Source: Pseudomonas sp. SJZ074 (GTDB lineage: Bacteria > Pseudomonadota > Gammaproteobacteria > Pseudomonadales > Pseudomonadaceae). From it: a stretch of 64,000 nucleotides of DNA. The position numbers and the translations under genes are program-made. The first letter of the stretch is position 1; the number at the start of each line of letters is the position of its first letter. Shown here piece after piece: positions 1-8,502 of this stretch. The stretch is taken from assembly GCF_007828215.1 (NCBI RefSeq), contig NZ_VIUE01000005.1, forward strand, positions 186,001-250,000, written 5' to 3'. Under the pieces are notes generated by a model, which saw nothing but the letters and a program-made list of their open reading frames with translations, had not been told where the DNA came from and ran no database searches.

Positions 1-5
1 AGGGG

Positions 6-1157
6 ATGCGTGACGTGATCCGTTGGAAACATGCAGCATTGCTGGCTCTGGCCATTCTGGCCGCGGGTTGCAGCAGCAACAGCAAGAAAGAACTGCCGCC
101 GGCTGAACTGACCGACTTCAAAGAAGAAGTCGTGCTGCAGAAGCAGTGGAGCCGCTCCATCGGCGACGGCCAGGGCGAAACCTACAACATGCTGGTGCCG
201 GCCATCGACGGCGACACCATCTATGCCGGTGACGTCACGGGCGTGGTGATGGCGATGGATCGCCTGAACGGCGACGTCAAATGGGAAAAAGATCTTGAGC
301 TGCCGGTGTCCGGCGCCGTTGGCGTGGGTTACGGGCTGGTCATGATCGGCACGCTCAAGGGGGAAATCGTCGCCCTGGACGCCAGCAACGGTGAAGAGAA
401 ATGGCGCGCCCGCGTGACCAGCGAAGTACTCGCACCGCCGGCTTCCAACGGTGATGTGGTGGTGGTCCAGACCCAGGATGACCGTCTGATCGGCCTGGAT
501 GCTGCTACCGGCAACCAGCGCTGGTTGTACGACAGCACTCCGGCGGTCCTGACCCTGCGTGGCACCAGCGCGCCGATCGTTACCAACCGCCTCGCGGTGG
601 CCGGGTTGTCCACCGGTAAAGTGGTTGCCCTGGACATCTCCAACGGCGTGCCGGTGTGGGAGCAGCGTGTTGCCGTTCCACAAGGTCGTTCGGAACTGGA
701 GCGCGTGGTCGACATCGATGGCGGCCTGCTGCTGTCCGGCGGCACGATCTACGTCGCCAGCTACCAGGGTCGCGTCGCGGCGCTGGACCTGGAAAGCGGT
801 CGTCCGTTGTGGCAGCGCGATGCGTCCAGCTACGCCGGTGTCGCCCAGGGTTTCGGCAGCGTCTATGTCAGCCTGTCCTCGGGCACGGTTGAAGGCGTCG
901 ACGAACGTTCCACCACCGCATTGTGGAGCAACGATTCCCTGGCCCGCCGTCAACTGTCGGCTCCGGAAGTGTTCTCCAGCTACGTTGCAGTCGGTGACCT
1001 GGAAGGTTACCTGCACCTGCTGAGCCAGGTGGACGGTCGTTTCGTCGGCCGCGAGCGTATCGACAGCGACGGCCTGCGTGCCCGTCCGCTGGTGGCAGGC
1101 AACATGATTTATGTGTATGGCAACAGCGGCAAACTGGAAGCCCTGACCATCAAGTAA
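6..1157 (+). CDS. bamB: Outer membrane protein assembly factor BamB
   Basis: Lipoprotein subunit of the BAM complex, which inserts beta-barrel proteins into the outer membrane; it acts at the periplasmic face. Residues 1-22 form a lipoprotein signal ending in the lipobox LAAGC (Cys22). The remaining 383-aa chain carries repeated beta-propeller (PQQ-like) blades of the type GxVxALDxxxGxxxW, for example LDASNGEEKW and LDLESGRPLW. Length is normal for the family. It lies directly upstream of der on the same strand, the usual Pseudomonas order. The ATG follows an AGGGG five bases from the window start, so its upstream operon partners lie outside. Confidence 0.95.
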   Translation: MRDVIRWKHAALLALAILAAGCSSNSKKELPPAELTDFKEEVVLQKQWSRSIGDGQGETYNMLVPAIDGDTIYAGDVTGVVMAMDRLNGDVKWEKDLELPVSGAVGVGYGLVMIGTLKGEIVALDASNGEEKWRARVTSEVLAPPASNGDVVVVQTQDDRLIGLDAATGNQRWLYDSTPAVLTLRGTSAPIVTNRLAVAGLSTGKVVALDISNGVPVWEQRVAVPQGRSELERVVDIDGGLLLSGGTIYVASYQGRVAALDLESGRPLWQRDASSYAGVAQGFGSVYVSLSSGTVEGVDERSTTALWSNDSLARRQLSAPEVFSSYVAVGDLEGYLHLLSQVDGRFVGRERIDSDGLRARPLVAGNMIYVYGNSGKLEALTIK

Positions 1158-1195
1158 GACTATGCTTGGGGCTAGATCTCAAGCGGCCCGTCCAT

Positions 1196-1284
1196 TGTGA
1201 GAGCGGGCTTGCTCGCGAATACGGTGTATCAGAAGAGAATTTGTTAACTGACACACCGCATTCGTGAGCAAGCCCGCTCTCACA
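1196..1284. repeat. REP inverted pair (BIME-like), bamB-der intergenic
   Basis: Two inverted arms of about 32 bp share the core GAGCGGGCTTGCTCGCGAA, the right arm having a GTGAGCAAG variant, and flank a short AT-rich loop. It is one of nine such pairs in the window and could form a long hairpin in the bamB-der transcript. There is no T-run after it, so it is not a typical intrinsic terminator. Confidence 0.85.
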
Positions 1285-1358
1285 GGACTGCCTCCGAGCA
1301 CCAGCCGCTGCCTCGCAGCGGCTTTTGTATTTTCTGAAATAACGAAGTGGAGAGCCGC

Positions 1359-2831
1359 ATGGTTCCCGTAATCGCCCTGGTGGGCCGACCGAACGTCGGC
1401 AAGTCCACCTTGTTCAATCGCCTGACCAGGACTCGAGACGCCATCGTTGGCGACTTGTCCGGTCTGACCCGTGATCGCCAATACGGTGAGGCCAAGTGGC
1501 AAGGGCGTACCTACATCCTGATCGACACCGGCGGTATCTCCGGTGATGAACATGGCATGGACGAAAAAATGGCCGAGCAGTCGCTGCTCGCCATTGAAGA
1601 AGCGGATGTGGTGCTGTTCCTGGTAGACGCCAAGGCTGGTTTTACTGCCGCCGACCAGATGATCGCCGAGCATTTGCGCAAACGTAACAAGCGCTCCCAC
1701 GTGGTCGCCAACAAGGTCGACAATATCGATCCGGACATGGCCCGCGCCGAGTTCGCGCCGTTGGGCATGGGCCAGGCGATTCCGATTGCCGGTGCCCACG
1801 GTCGCGGCATCAGCCAGTTGCTGGAAGTCGCCCTGGCTGATTTCCCGAAAGACGACGAAGACGAGCCGGAAGAAGGCGAAGAAGAGGTCGTTGCCGAAGG
1901 CGAGGAAGCCAAGCGCATTCCGGGCCCGAGCGAAAAGGACGGGATCAAGATCGCGATCATCGGCCGTCCGAACGTGGGCAAGTCGACGCTGGTCAACCGC
2001 ATGCTCGGCGAAGACCGGGTCATCGTGTACGACCAGCCCGGCACCACCCGCGACAGTATCTACATCCCCTTCGAGCGCAACGAAGAGAAGTACACGCTGA
2101 TCGACACCGCCGGTGTGCGCAAGCGCGGCAAGATCCACGAGGAAGTCGAGAAGTTCTCCGTGGTCAAGACGTTGCAGGCCATCAAGGACGCCAACGTGGT
2201 GATCTTCGTGATGGATGCCCGCGAAGGCGTGGTCGATCACGACTTGAACCTGCTGGGCTTCGCCTTGGAGGCCGGTCGTGCGCTGGTGATCGCGATCAAC
2301 AAGTGGGACGGCATGACGCCGAGCGAGCGCGATTTCGTCAAGGTGGAGTTGCAGCGCCGGCTGTTCTTCGTCGACTTCGCTGACATTCACTTCATCTCGG
2401 CCCTGCACGGCACGGGCGTGGGCAACCTCTACGCCTCGGTGCAGAACTCCTTCAAGTCGGCGGTCACCCGCTGGCCGACCAACCGCCTGACCCAGATCCT
2501 GGAAGACGCGGTTGGCGAACACGCGCCACCGATGGTCAACAACCGCCGGATCAAGCTGCGTTACGCTCACCTGGGCGGCGCCAACCCGCCGATCATCGTG
2601 ATCCACGGCAACCAGATCGAGAAGGTGCCCAAGTCGTACGTCCGTTACCTGGAAAACACCTATCGCCGTGTCCTGAAGCTGGTTGGCACGCCGATCCGCA
2701 TCGAGTTCAAGGGCGGCGAGAACCCGTACGAAGGCAACAAGAACACGCTCACCGACCGTCAGGTCAACAAGAAGCGCCGCTTGATGTCGCACCACAAGAA
2801 GGCCGACAAGAAGCGTCGCGACAAGAAATAG
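1359..2831 (+). CDS. der: Ribosome biogenesis GTPase Der (EngA)
   Basis: Essential GTPase with two tandem G domains that matures the 50S subunit. Each domain has its own P-loop GRPNVGKST (near residue 8 and near residue 203), switch II DTAG/DTGG and NKxD motifs (NKVD, NKWD). An acidic E/D-rich linker lies between them, and a C-terminal KH-like domain ends in a Lys/Arg-rich tail. I chose the ATG at 1359 (MVPVIALVG), preceded by GGAG at 1349-1352, rather than the in-frame GTG twelve bases upstream. 490 aa matches the family. Confidence 0.96.
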   Translation: MVPVIALVGRPNVGKSTLFNRLTRTRDAIVGDLSGLTRDRQYGEAKWQGRTYILIDTGGISGDEHGMDEKMAEQSLLAIEEADVVLFLVDAKAGFTAADQMIAEHLRKRNKRSHVVANKVDNIDPDMARAEFAPLGMGQAIPIAGAHGRGISQLLEVALADFPKDDEDEPEEGEEEVVAEGEEAKRIPGPSEKDGIKIAIIGRPNVGKSTLVNRMLGEDRVIVYDQPGTTRDSIYIPFERNEEKYTLIDTAGVRKRGKIHEEVEKFSVVKTLQAIKDANVVIFVMDAREGVVDHDLNLLGFALEAGRALVIAINKWDGMTPSERDFVKVELQRRLFFVDFADIHFISALHGTGVGNLYASVQNSFKSAVTRWPTNRLTQILEDAVGEHAPPMVNNRRIKLRYAHLGGANPPIIVIHGNQIEKVPKSYVRYLENTYRRVLKLVGTPIRIEFKGGENPYEGNKNTLTDRQVNKKRRLMSHHKKADKKRRDKK

Positions 2832-2834
2832 AAG

Positions 2835-2908
2835 CAGCTGCAAGCTGCGAGCTGCAAGCCACAAGTTCGGCGCACCGGCTTGTAGCTTGCTGCTTGCAGC
2901 TTTTTTTT
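2835..2908 (+). terminator. AGCTGCAAGC-family inverted repeat ending in a T8 run (der terminator)
   Basis: The left half has repeated AGCTGCAAGC units and the right half is complementary (CTTGTAGCTTG, GCTTGCAGC), followed by eight T residues at 2901-2908. It is one of three copies of this repeat family in the window (others near 13.1 kb and 40.3 kb). Only this copy has a T-run, so only this one looks like an intrinsic terminator. Confidence 0.7.
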
Positions 2909-2970
2909 GGGCTATTCTCGACCTCTCCCGCGCCGCGCCAGAGCCCGGGTGCAGACGCAGAGACCCCCTG

Positions 2971-4119
2971 ATGATCACCAGCAAGCTGCCGAATGTCGGC
3001 ATCACCATTTTCACCCAGATGTCCCAGCTCGCCGCGCAGACCGGTGCGCTCAACCTGTCCCAGGGGTTTCCCGATTTCGATGGCCCGCAGGCCTTGCGCG
3101 ATGCGGTAGGCCGGCATATTGCCCAAGGTCATAACCAGTATTCGCCCATGACCGGGCTGCCGGCCCTGCGTCAGCAGATCGCGGCGAAGATTGCCCGCAG
3201 TTATGGCGCCCAGGTCGACGCCGACCAGGAAGTCACTGTGACCCCCGGCGCGACCCAGGCGATTTTCTGCGCCATCGCGGCGGTGGTCCAAAGCGGCGAT
3301 GAAGTGATCGTGTTCGACCCTTGCTATGACAGCTACGAACCCTCCGTCCAACTGGCCGGTGGCCGTTGCGTACATGTTCAGTTGGGCCTGGATGATTTCT
3401 CCATCGATTTCCAGAAGCTCGGCGAAGCCCTGAGCCCGCGTACGCGGATGATCATCCTCAACACGCCCCACAACCCCAGCGGCGCCCTGATCAGTCGCGC
3501 CGAGCTGGATCAATTGGCGGCGTTGATCCGTGATCGCGATATCTACCTGATCAGTGATGAAGTTTATGAACACCTGGTGTTCGACGGTGTGTCCCATGCC
3601 AGCGTCCTCGCCCATGAGGAACTGTACCGCCGCGCCTTCGTGGTCAGTTCGTTCGGCAAGACCTACCACGTTACCGGCTGGAAAACCGGCTACGTCGTGG
3701 CGCCACCGGCCCTGACGGCGGAGCTGCGCAAGGTGCATCAGTACGTCAGCTTCTGTGGCGTGACACCGCTGCAATACGCCTTGGCTGACTACATGGCGGC
3801 GCATCCCGAGCATGTGGAAGAGCTGCCGGGTTTCTACCAGGCCAAGCGTGACCTGTTTTGCGATCTGCTGGCCCCGTCGCGGTTCAGCTTCAAGCGCGTG
3901 ACCGGTACCTATTTCCAGTTGGTGGATTATTCGCACATCCGCCCGGACCTGAACGATGTCGACATGGCGGTCTGGATGACCCGTGAGCACGGCGTGGCGA
4001 CGATTCCGGTGTCGGTGTTCTACCGGGAGCCACCCCAAGGCCAGCGCCTGGTGCGGCTGTGCTTCGCCAAACGCGAGGAGACGCTGCGCGAAGCGGCGGA
4101 AAAACTATGCGTGATCTGA
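2971..4119 (+). CDS. ybdL: PLP-dependent methionine aminotransferase (YbdL-like)
   Basis: Fold-type I aminotransferase of 382 aa. Visible are the substrate motif NLSQGFPDF near the N terminus, NTPHNPSG, the ISDEVYEHL cofactor-Asp/Tyr motif, and SFGKTYHVTGWK with the Schiff-base lysine. YbdL-type enzymes transaminate methionine or its keto acid using glutamine. The next gene encodes an omega-amidase and overlaps this one by 13 bp, which fits a coupled salvage pair: transamination with glutamine gives 2-oxoglutaramate, which the amidase hydrolyses. The ATG at 2971 (MITSKLPNVG) is chosen over an upstream extension of repeat-derived residues. Confidence 0.88.
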   Translation: MITSKLPNVGITIFTQMSQLAAQTGALNLSQGFPDFDGPQALRDAVGRHIAQGHNQYSPMTGLPALRQQIAAKIARSYGAQVDADQEVTVTPGATQAIFCAIAAVVQSGDEVIVFDPCYDSYEPSVQLAGGRCVHVQLGLDDFSIDFQKLGEALSPRTRMIILNTPHNPSGALISRAELDQLAALIRDRDIYLISDEVYEHLVFDGVSHASVLAHEELYRRAFVVSSFGKTYHVTGWKTGYVVAPPALTAELRKVHQYVSFCGVTPLQYALADYMAAHPEHVEELPGFYQAKRDLFCDLLAPSRFSFKRVTGTYFQLVDYSHIRPDLNDVDMAVWMTREHGVATIPVSVFYREPPQGQRLVRLCFAKREETLREAAEKLCVI

Positions 4120-4898
4120 GTGCATTGCCGAACCTCAATATCGCCTTGATCCAGACTACCCTGGCGTGGCATGACCGCCAGGCCAACCTGGAACATTTCG
4201 AAAGCTTGCTGGAGCAGGCGCGGGGGGCCGACCTGGTCATCCTGCCGGAAATGTTCACCACCGGGTTTTCCATGGAGTCGCAAACCCTGGCGGAGCCTGA
4301 ACACGGGCCCACCAGCGTCTGGATGCGGACCCAGGCGGCAAGGCTGGATGCGGTAATCACCGGCAGTCTGATTGTCCAGGCCGCTGATGGCAGCCATCGC
4401 AACCGCTTGCTCTGGGTGCGACCGGATGGTGAGGTGCTGCACTACGACAAGCGCCATCTGTTCCGCATGGCCGGCGAACACGATCACTACACACCGGGTG
4501 AGCGGCAAGTGCTGTTCGAGCTCAAGGGGTGGCGGGTCCGTCCGCTGATTTGCTACGACCTGCGTTTCCCGGCCTGGAGTCGCGACGCCGAGGACACCGA
4601 CCTGTTGCTGTACACCGCCAACTGGCCGGGCGCCCGGCGCCAGCATTGGAACCGCCTGCTGCCGGCCCGCGCCATCGAGAACCTGTGCTACGTGGCGGCA
4701 GTGAACCGCATCGGTACCGACGGCAAGGGCTTCGCCTATACCGGCGACAGTCAGGTGCTGGACTTCCAGGGCGAAACCTTGCTCAGTGCAGGGGAGGCCG
4801 ATGGTGTGTTCATGGTGAGTTTGAATGCGGCGGACCTGGCGGCCTATCGCAAGCGCTTTCCGGCGAACCTGGATGCCGACCGTTTCGAATTCATCTGA
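4107..4898 (+). CDS. yafV: Omega-amidase (YafV-like, 2-oxoglutaramate amidase)
   Basis: Nitrilase-superfamily amidase of 263 aa. The catalytic triad is visible as Glu in LPEMFTTGF, Lys in YDKRHLF and Cys in ICYDLRFP. Family members hydrolyse 2-oxoglutaramate or 2-oxosuccinamate to the keto acid and ammonia, clearing the product of glutamine-dependent transaminases. The start at 4107 lies inside the end of the aminotransferase gene, implying translational coupling. The alternative start at 4059 would add a 16-residue stretch read from the other gene's frame and is rejected. Confidence 0.9.
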   Translation: MRDLSALPNLNIALIQTTLAWHDRQANLEHFESLLEQARGADLVILPEMFTTGFSMESQTLAEPEHGPTSVWMRTQAARLDAVITGSLIVQAADGSHRNRLLWVRPDGEVLHYDKRHLFRMAGEHDHYTPGERQVLFELKGWRVRPLICYDLRFPAWSRDAEDTDLLLYTANWPGARRQHWNRLLPARAIENLCYVAAVNRIGTDGKGFAYTGDSQVLDFQGETLLSAGEADGVFMVSLNAADLAAYRKRFPANLDADRFEFI

Positions 4899-4966
4899 TT
4901 GAAACGATTCAGCTCTTAAGAAGCGCTGTTGCATGCCGATAACGGGTCAGCCAAGGAGGAGTCCCC

Positions 4967-5383
4967 ATGACCACGATCAGCGCAACTACCGTAAATCCTT
5001 ACCCACTCTCGGCCCCAAAGACCCGGATCGGCGGGGCCGCCGAAGAAACGACGGCCACTTCGCCGGCATCGACTGATGCCGCCGACGAGAAGGAAAAGGC
5101 ACTGAAAGTCGATACCAGTGGCGCCAATATCGCCGGTGCGCCTGCCAGCAGCGGTGTGGATGTCATCGAGCAACTGAAAAAGCAGATTGAGCAGACCGAA
5201 AAGCTGTTGGCCCAGCAGCAGGCCGAACTGGCCCGCGTGGAGAAAAGCCAGGCCAATGAAGAGCAGAAGGCCCAGCAGGCCATGGCCATCCAGACCCAGA
5301 TCATGGGCACCCAGGCCGCTTTGCAGACCTTGCGGGCAGCGTTGTTGCAGGCCATGGCCGGTTCTGTCGATACCCATGCCTGA
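4967..5383 (+). CDS. Hypothetical protein with coiled coil
   Basis: 138-aa protein I do not recognise by function. The first 60 residues are Ala/Thr/Ser-rich and probably disordered. Residues about 65-110 (EQLKKQIEQTEKLLAQQQ and after) form a strong Gln/Glu-rich coiled coil. There is no signal peptide or membrane segment. A strong Shine-Dalgarno (AAGGAGGAG) sits at a good distance before the ATG, supporting translation. It converges on leuA, with a REP pair and a shared terminator between. Confidence 0.75.
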   Translation: MTTISATTVNPYPLSAPKTRIGGAAEETTATSPASTDAADEKEKALKVDTSGANIAGAPASSGVDVIEQLKKQIEQTEKLLAQQQAELARVEKSQANEEQKAQQAMAIQTQIMGTQAALQTLRAALLQAMAGSVDTHA

Positions 5384-5406
5384 GATTGTTGTTGCCTGAC
5401 AGATCG

Positions 5407-5474
5407 CCATCGCGAGCAGGCTCGCTCCCACAGGGGCTACATGGAACCTGTGGGAGCGAGCCTGCTCGCGATGG
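5407..5474. repeat. REP inverted pair, perfect 28-bp arms
   Basis: Perfect 28-bp arms (5407-5434 and 5447-5474) of the GAGCGAGCCTGCTCGCGA type with a 12-base loop. It lies between the 3' ends of two convergent genes, a favoured location for these elements. Confidence 0.9.
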
Positions 5475-5510
5475 GGCCATGACAGATAGCACAAGACCAC
5501 CGCCAAACAA

Positions 5511-5544
5511 AAAAGGCCCCAGGGTTCACACCCCGGGGCCTTTT
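5511..5544. terminator. Bidirectional intrinsic terminator between the coiled-coil gene and leuA
   Basis: Stem AAAAGGCCCC (5511-5520) pairs with GGGGCCTTTT (5535-5544). The A-run and T-run flanks let it work on both strands, for the plus-strand hypothetical gene and for leuA on the minus strand. Confidence 0.85.
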
Positions 5545-5560
5545 GCATTTCGGCCGCGAA

Positions 5561-7240
5561 TCAGGCCGCCTTGGCCTCAGGCTGGCTCAGCGAACGGTTC
5601 AGCGCGCTGAACAGGGCCTTGAAGCTGGCCGTGGTGATGTTTTCATCGATGCCCACGCCGTGCACCGCGCGTTCACCGTTGACCCGCAGTTCGATGTACG
5701 CCGCTGCCTTGGCGTTGGTGCCGGCGCCGATGGCGTGTTCGTTGTAGTCCATGATCTCCACCGGAATTGGCAGGCCGGCCACCAGTGCCTCCAGCGCGCC
5801 GTTGCCCTTGCCGCGCCAGTGCAGGTTGGTTTCGCCCTGGCCCTTGCTGGCGACTTCCACTTCCACGGCGCTGTTGCCGTTTTCTTCCTGCAGGCGATGG
5901 CTGACCAGCGCATATGGGGTGTTGGCTTGCAGGTATTCGCGTTGCAGCAGGCTGTGGATCTGCTGGGCGGTCATTTCCAGGCCGAGGCGGTCGGTCTCGC
6001 GCTGAACCACCTGGCTGAACTCGATCTGCATGCGGCGCGGCAGGCTGATGCCATATTCCTGTTCCAGCAGGTAGGCGATGCCGCCCTTGCCCGACTGGCT
6101 GTTGACGCGAATCACCGCCTCGTAGCTGCGGCCGATGTCGGCCGGGTCGATCGGCAGGTACGGCACTTCCCACAGCGTGTCGGATTTCTGCTGGGCAAAG
6201 CCCTTGCGGATAGCGTCCTGGTGCGAGCCGGAGAACGCGGTGTGAACCAGGTCTCCGACGTAGGGGTGACGTGGGTGCACCGGGATCTGGTTGCACTCTT
6301 CGACCACTTTGCGCACGCCATCGATGTCGGAGAAATCCAGCTCAGGGTTGATGCCCTGGGTGTAGAGGTTCAGCGCCACGGTCACCAGGTCGACGTTGCC
6401 GGTGCGCTCGCCGTTGCCGAACAGGCAGCCTTCGACACGGTCGGCACCGGCCATCAGGCCCAGCTCGGTGGCGGCCACACCGGTACCACGGTCGTTGTGG
6501 GTGTGCAGGCTGATGAGCACGCTGTCACGACGGCTGATGTTGCGGTGGAACCACTCGATCTGGTCGGCGTAGACGTTCGGGGTGGCGACTTCCACGGTGG
6601 CGGGCAGGTTGAGGATCACCTTGCGCTCGGGAGTCGGGTTCCAGACTTCGATCACCGCGTCGCAGACTTCCTTGGCAAACTCCAGCTCAGTGGCGCTGAA
6701 CGTCTCTGGCGAGTATTCGAACTGCCACTGGGTTTCCGGCTGTTGGGCGGCATATTTGACGAACAGCTTGGCCGCGTTCACCGCGATTTCCTTGACGCCG
6801 TCCTTGTCCTGGTTGAACACGATGCGGCGGAACGACGGGCAGGTGGCGTTGTAGAGGTGGACGATGGCTTTCTTCGCGCCGCGCAGGGACTCGAAGGTCC
6901 GGGCGATCAGGTCTTCACGGGCCTGGGTCAGCACCTGGATGGTGGTGTCGTCCGGGATGTGGCCTTCTTCGATGAGGGTGCGCACGAAGTCGAAATCGGT
7001 TTGCGAGGCGGCCGGGAACGACGCTTCGATTTCCTTGACGCCCACGGCGACCAGGGTTTTCCAGAAGCGCAGTTTCTTGACCGCATCCATCGGCTCGATC
7101 AGCGACTGGTTGCCGTCGCGCAGGTCGGAGCTGCACCAGATCGGCGCGGCGGTGATGGTCTTCGACGGCCAGGTACGATCCGGCAGGTTGATGGTCGGGA
7201 AGGCGCGGTATTTGGAAGACGGGTCTTTGAGCATGCTCAT
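5561..7240 (-). CDS. leuA: 2-isopropylmalate synthase LeuA
   Basis: First committed enzyme of leucine synthesis: acetyl-CoA plus 2-oxoisovalerate gives 2-isopropylmalate. It is the long form (559 aa): a TIM-barrel HMGL-like domain with the SDLRDGNQS motif near residue 39 and the metal motif SLHTHND, followed by a C-terminal LeuA dimerisation/regulatory domain that binds leucine. The C terminus [10 protein letters not shown] ends just before the shared terminator. The start [12 protein letters not shown] follows a GGAAT-type site. A 25-codon Leu-rich leader ORF lies about 90 bases upstream, suggesting attenuation. Confidence 0.96.
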   Translation of the reverse strand: MSMLKDPSSKYRAFPTINLPDRTWPSKTITAAPIWCSSDLRDGNQSLIEPMDAVKKLRFWKTLVAVGVKEIEASFPAASQTDFDFVRTLIEEGHIPDDTTIQVLTQAREDLIARTFESLRGAKKAIVHLYNATCPSFRRIVFNQDKDGVKEIAVNAAKLFVKYAAQQPETQWQFEYSPETFSATELEFAKEVCDAVIEVWNPTPERKVILNLPATVEVATPNVYADQIEWFHRNISRRDSVLISLHTHNDRGTGVAATELGLMAGADRVEGCLFGNGERTGNVDLVTVALNLYTQGINPELDFSDIDGVRKVVEECNQIPVHPRHPYVGDLVHTAFSGSHQDAIRKGFAQQKSDTLWEVPYLPIDPADIGRSYEAVIRVNSQSGKGGIAYLLEQEYGISLPRRMQIEFSQVVQRETDRLGLEMTAQQIHSLLQREYLQANTPYALVSHRLQEENGNSAVEVEVASKGQGETNLHWRGKGNGALEALVAGLPIPVEIMDYNEHAIGAGTNAKAAAYIELRVNGERAVHGVGIDENITTASFKALFSALNRSLSQPEAKAA

Positions 7241-7330
7241 GGGCGGAATCCTTATTGTCGTGGCCGGAAAAAGGCGGCCTGCCGGTGGTTCGAACGGGGT
7301 GGCTCTACAGCCTGGACGGGGTGCCGCGAT

Positions 7331-7408
7331 TCAGCCCGGCAGTCGTGCGCTGACGAGGCACAGGCTGCGGTGCTGGCGAAGCTGGATGAGGGTATGAGAG
7401 GTTTTCAT
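7331..7408 (-). CDS. Candidate leuA leader peptide (25 aa, Leu-rich)
   Basis: Read on the minus strand this is a short ORF starting MKTSHTLIQLRQHRSLC and ending in VSARLPG. Five of its 25 codons are Leu (two in the L-C-L pair). It is positioned between the promoter-proximal region and leuA, and the segment between its stop and leuA has complementary GGCCG/CGGCC stretches with a run of A/T that could form a hairpin. That layout is what ribosome-mediated attenuation by leucyl-tRNA would need. Expression and attenuation are inferred, not shown. Confidence 0.55.
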   Translation of the reverse strand: MKTSHTLIQLRQHRSLCLVSARLPG

Positions 7409-7586
7409 GCCTTCAACCCTAACCGTGTGGGGGGAGGATCGCAAGCAGTCGGAAAAAATTGAGAGAAGTTCTGCTTTAGGGCGTTTTTGCGAGATTTAAT
7501 CGCGTGCTATTCGGGTTTTTGTATTTTTATTGCGTCGATGTTTCTGACTTGGCAATCCCTTGAATATGGGTGGATGCAGCTTAAGC

Positions 7587-7652
7587 CTTCGCGAGCAAGC
7601 CCGCTCCCACAGGTACAGCGTCGATCCTGTGGGAGCGGGCTTGCTCGCGAAG
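7587..7652. repeat. REP inverted pair
   Basis: 27-bp inverted arms of the GCGAGCAAGCCCGCTCCCAC type separated by a 12-base loop, between the leuA upstream region and the 3' end of the M23 peptidase gene. The rest of the region from 7409 to 7677 is AT-richer sequence without another gene that I can support; it probably carries the leuA promoter on the minus strand. Confidence 0.88.
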
Positions 7653-7677
7653 AGGCCAGTCGCCTTGCCTCACTCTT

Positions 7678-8499
7678 TCAGGGTTCGAACGCCCCGATGA
7701 AAATCGCCGGATCCACCCGCGCATCGTTCAGGCTGATGTTCCAGTGCATGTGGGGCCCGGTCGCTCGACCGGTGGCGCCGACCTTGCCCACTACCGCGCC
7801 TCGGGCCAATTGTTGGCCCACCTTCACATCGATCTTCGACATATGGCAGAACATGCTGATGAAGCCCTGGCCATGGTCGACGAACACGGTGTTGCCGTTG
7901 AAGAAGTAATTGCCAGTGAGGATCACCCTGCCGGCCGCCGGTGTCTTGATCGGCGTGCCGGCGGGCACGGCGAAGTCCAGGCCGGCGTGGGGGTTGCGCT
8001 CTTCGCCGTTGAAGAAACGACGCACGCCAAACCGGCTCGACAGCGGGCCATTGACCGGCTTGTCCAGCAGCAGGTTGCTGGGGATGTTCGGGCTGAAGCT
8101 GCGGTAGGCCTTCAACTGCACGGCCAGCTCGGCGTCGATGCGCTTGAGGTCCGCCGGGTTCGGATTGACCTGGCGCTTGTTCTTCAGGGTGATGTGCTGC
8201 TCGGGGTATTTTTTATAGCCGACCACGAACGGGTGGGTGCCGCCGCCGCTGCTGATCTGCTGGGTGCCCGGCTGGACGGTCAGCGGGATGCCGACAATCG
8301 CCAGCCAGTTGTTCTGTTCCTTGACCACCAGCACCGGCTTGCCTTGATAGCTGGCTTTCGGCGCCTGGGCCGCGGTGCCCAGGTCGACCACGGCCACGCC
8401 GCCGGGCACCGGTTTGTTCAGCAGGCGGGTGATGTAACTGTCGGCATGGGCATTGAAGGTCAGGCACAGCAAAAGCAGAGGTGTTAGAAATCGCGGCAT
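7678..8499 (-). CDS. M23 family metallopeptidase (LytM-type)
   Basis: Secreted or periplasmic zinc peptidase acting on peptidoglycan peptide bridges or regulating amidases. A signal peptide covers residues 1-19 (cut after AHA). The C-terminal M23/LytM domain contains HAGLDFAVPAGTPI and GPHMHW, which hold the zinc ligands and catalytic histidine. 273 aa. It starts 3 bp after the xseA stop on the same strand, so the two are probably co-transcribed. Confidence 0.9.
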   Translation of the reverse strand: MPRFLTPLLLLCLTFNAHADSYITRLLNKPVPGGVAVVDLGTAAQAPKASYQGKPVLVVKEQNNWLAIVGIPLTVQPGTQQISSGGGTHPFVVGYKKYPEQHITLKNKRQVNPNPADLKRIDAELAVQLKAYRSFSPNIPSNLLLDKPVNGPLSSRFGVRRFFNGEERNPHAGLDFAVPAGTPIKTPAAGRVILTGNYFFNGNTVFVDHGQGFISMFCHMSKIDVKVGQQLARGAVVGKVGATGRATGPHMHWNISLNDARVDPAIFIGAFEP

Positions 8500-8502
8500 G
8501 GA

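Noticed and set aside
1196..1284. REP pairs considered as CRISPR repeats
   Set aside because: They are inverted, not direct, come as isolated pairs with no spacers, and no cas gene is in the window.
1179..3053. Long minus-strand ORF (624 aa) over der
   Set aside because: It lies antisense to der, has no recognisable domain, and its residues are the His/Leu/Asp/Val-rich mix produced by antisense reading of high-GC codons.
5543..7462. 639-aa plus-strand ORF over leuA
   Set aside because: Antisense shadow of leuA; composition biased and without domain features.
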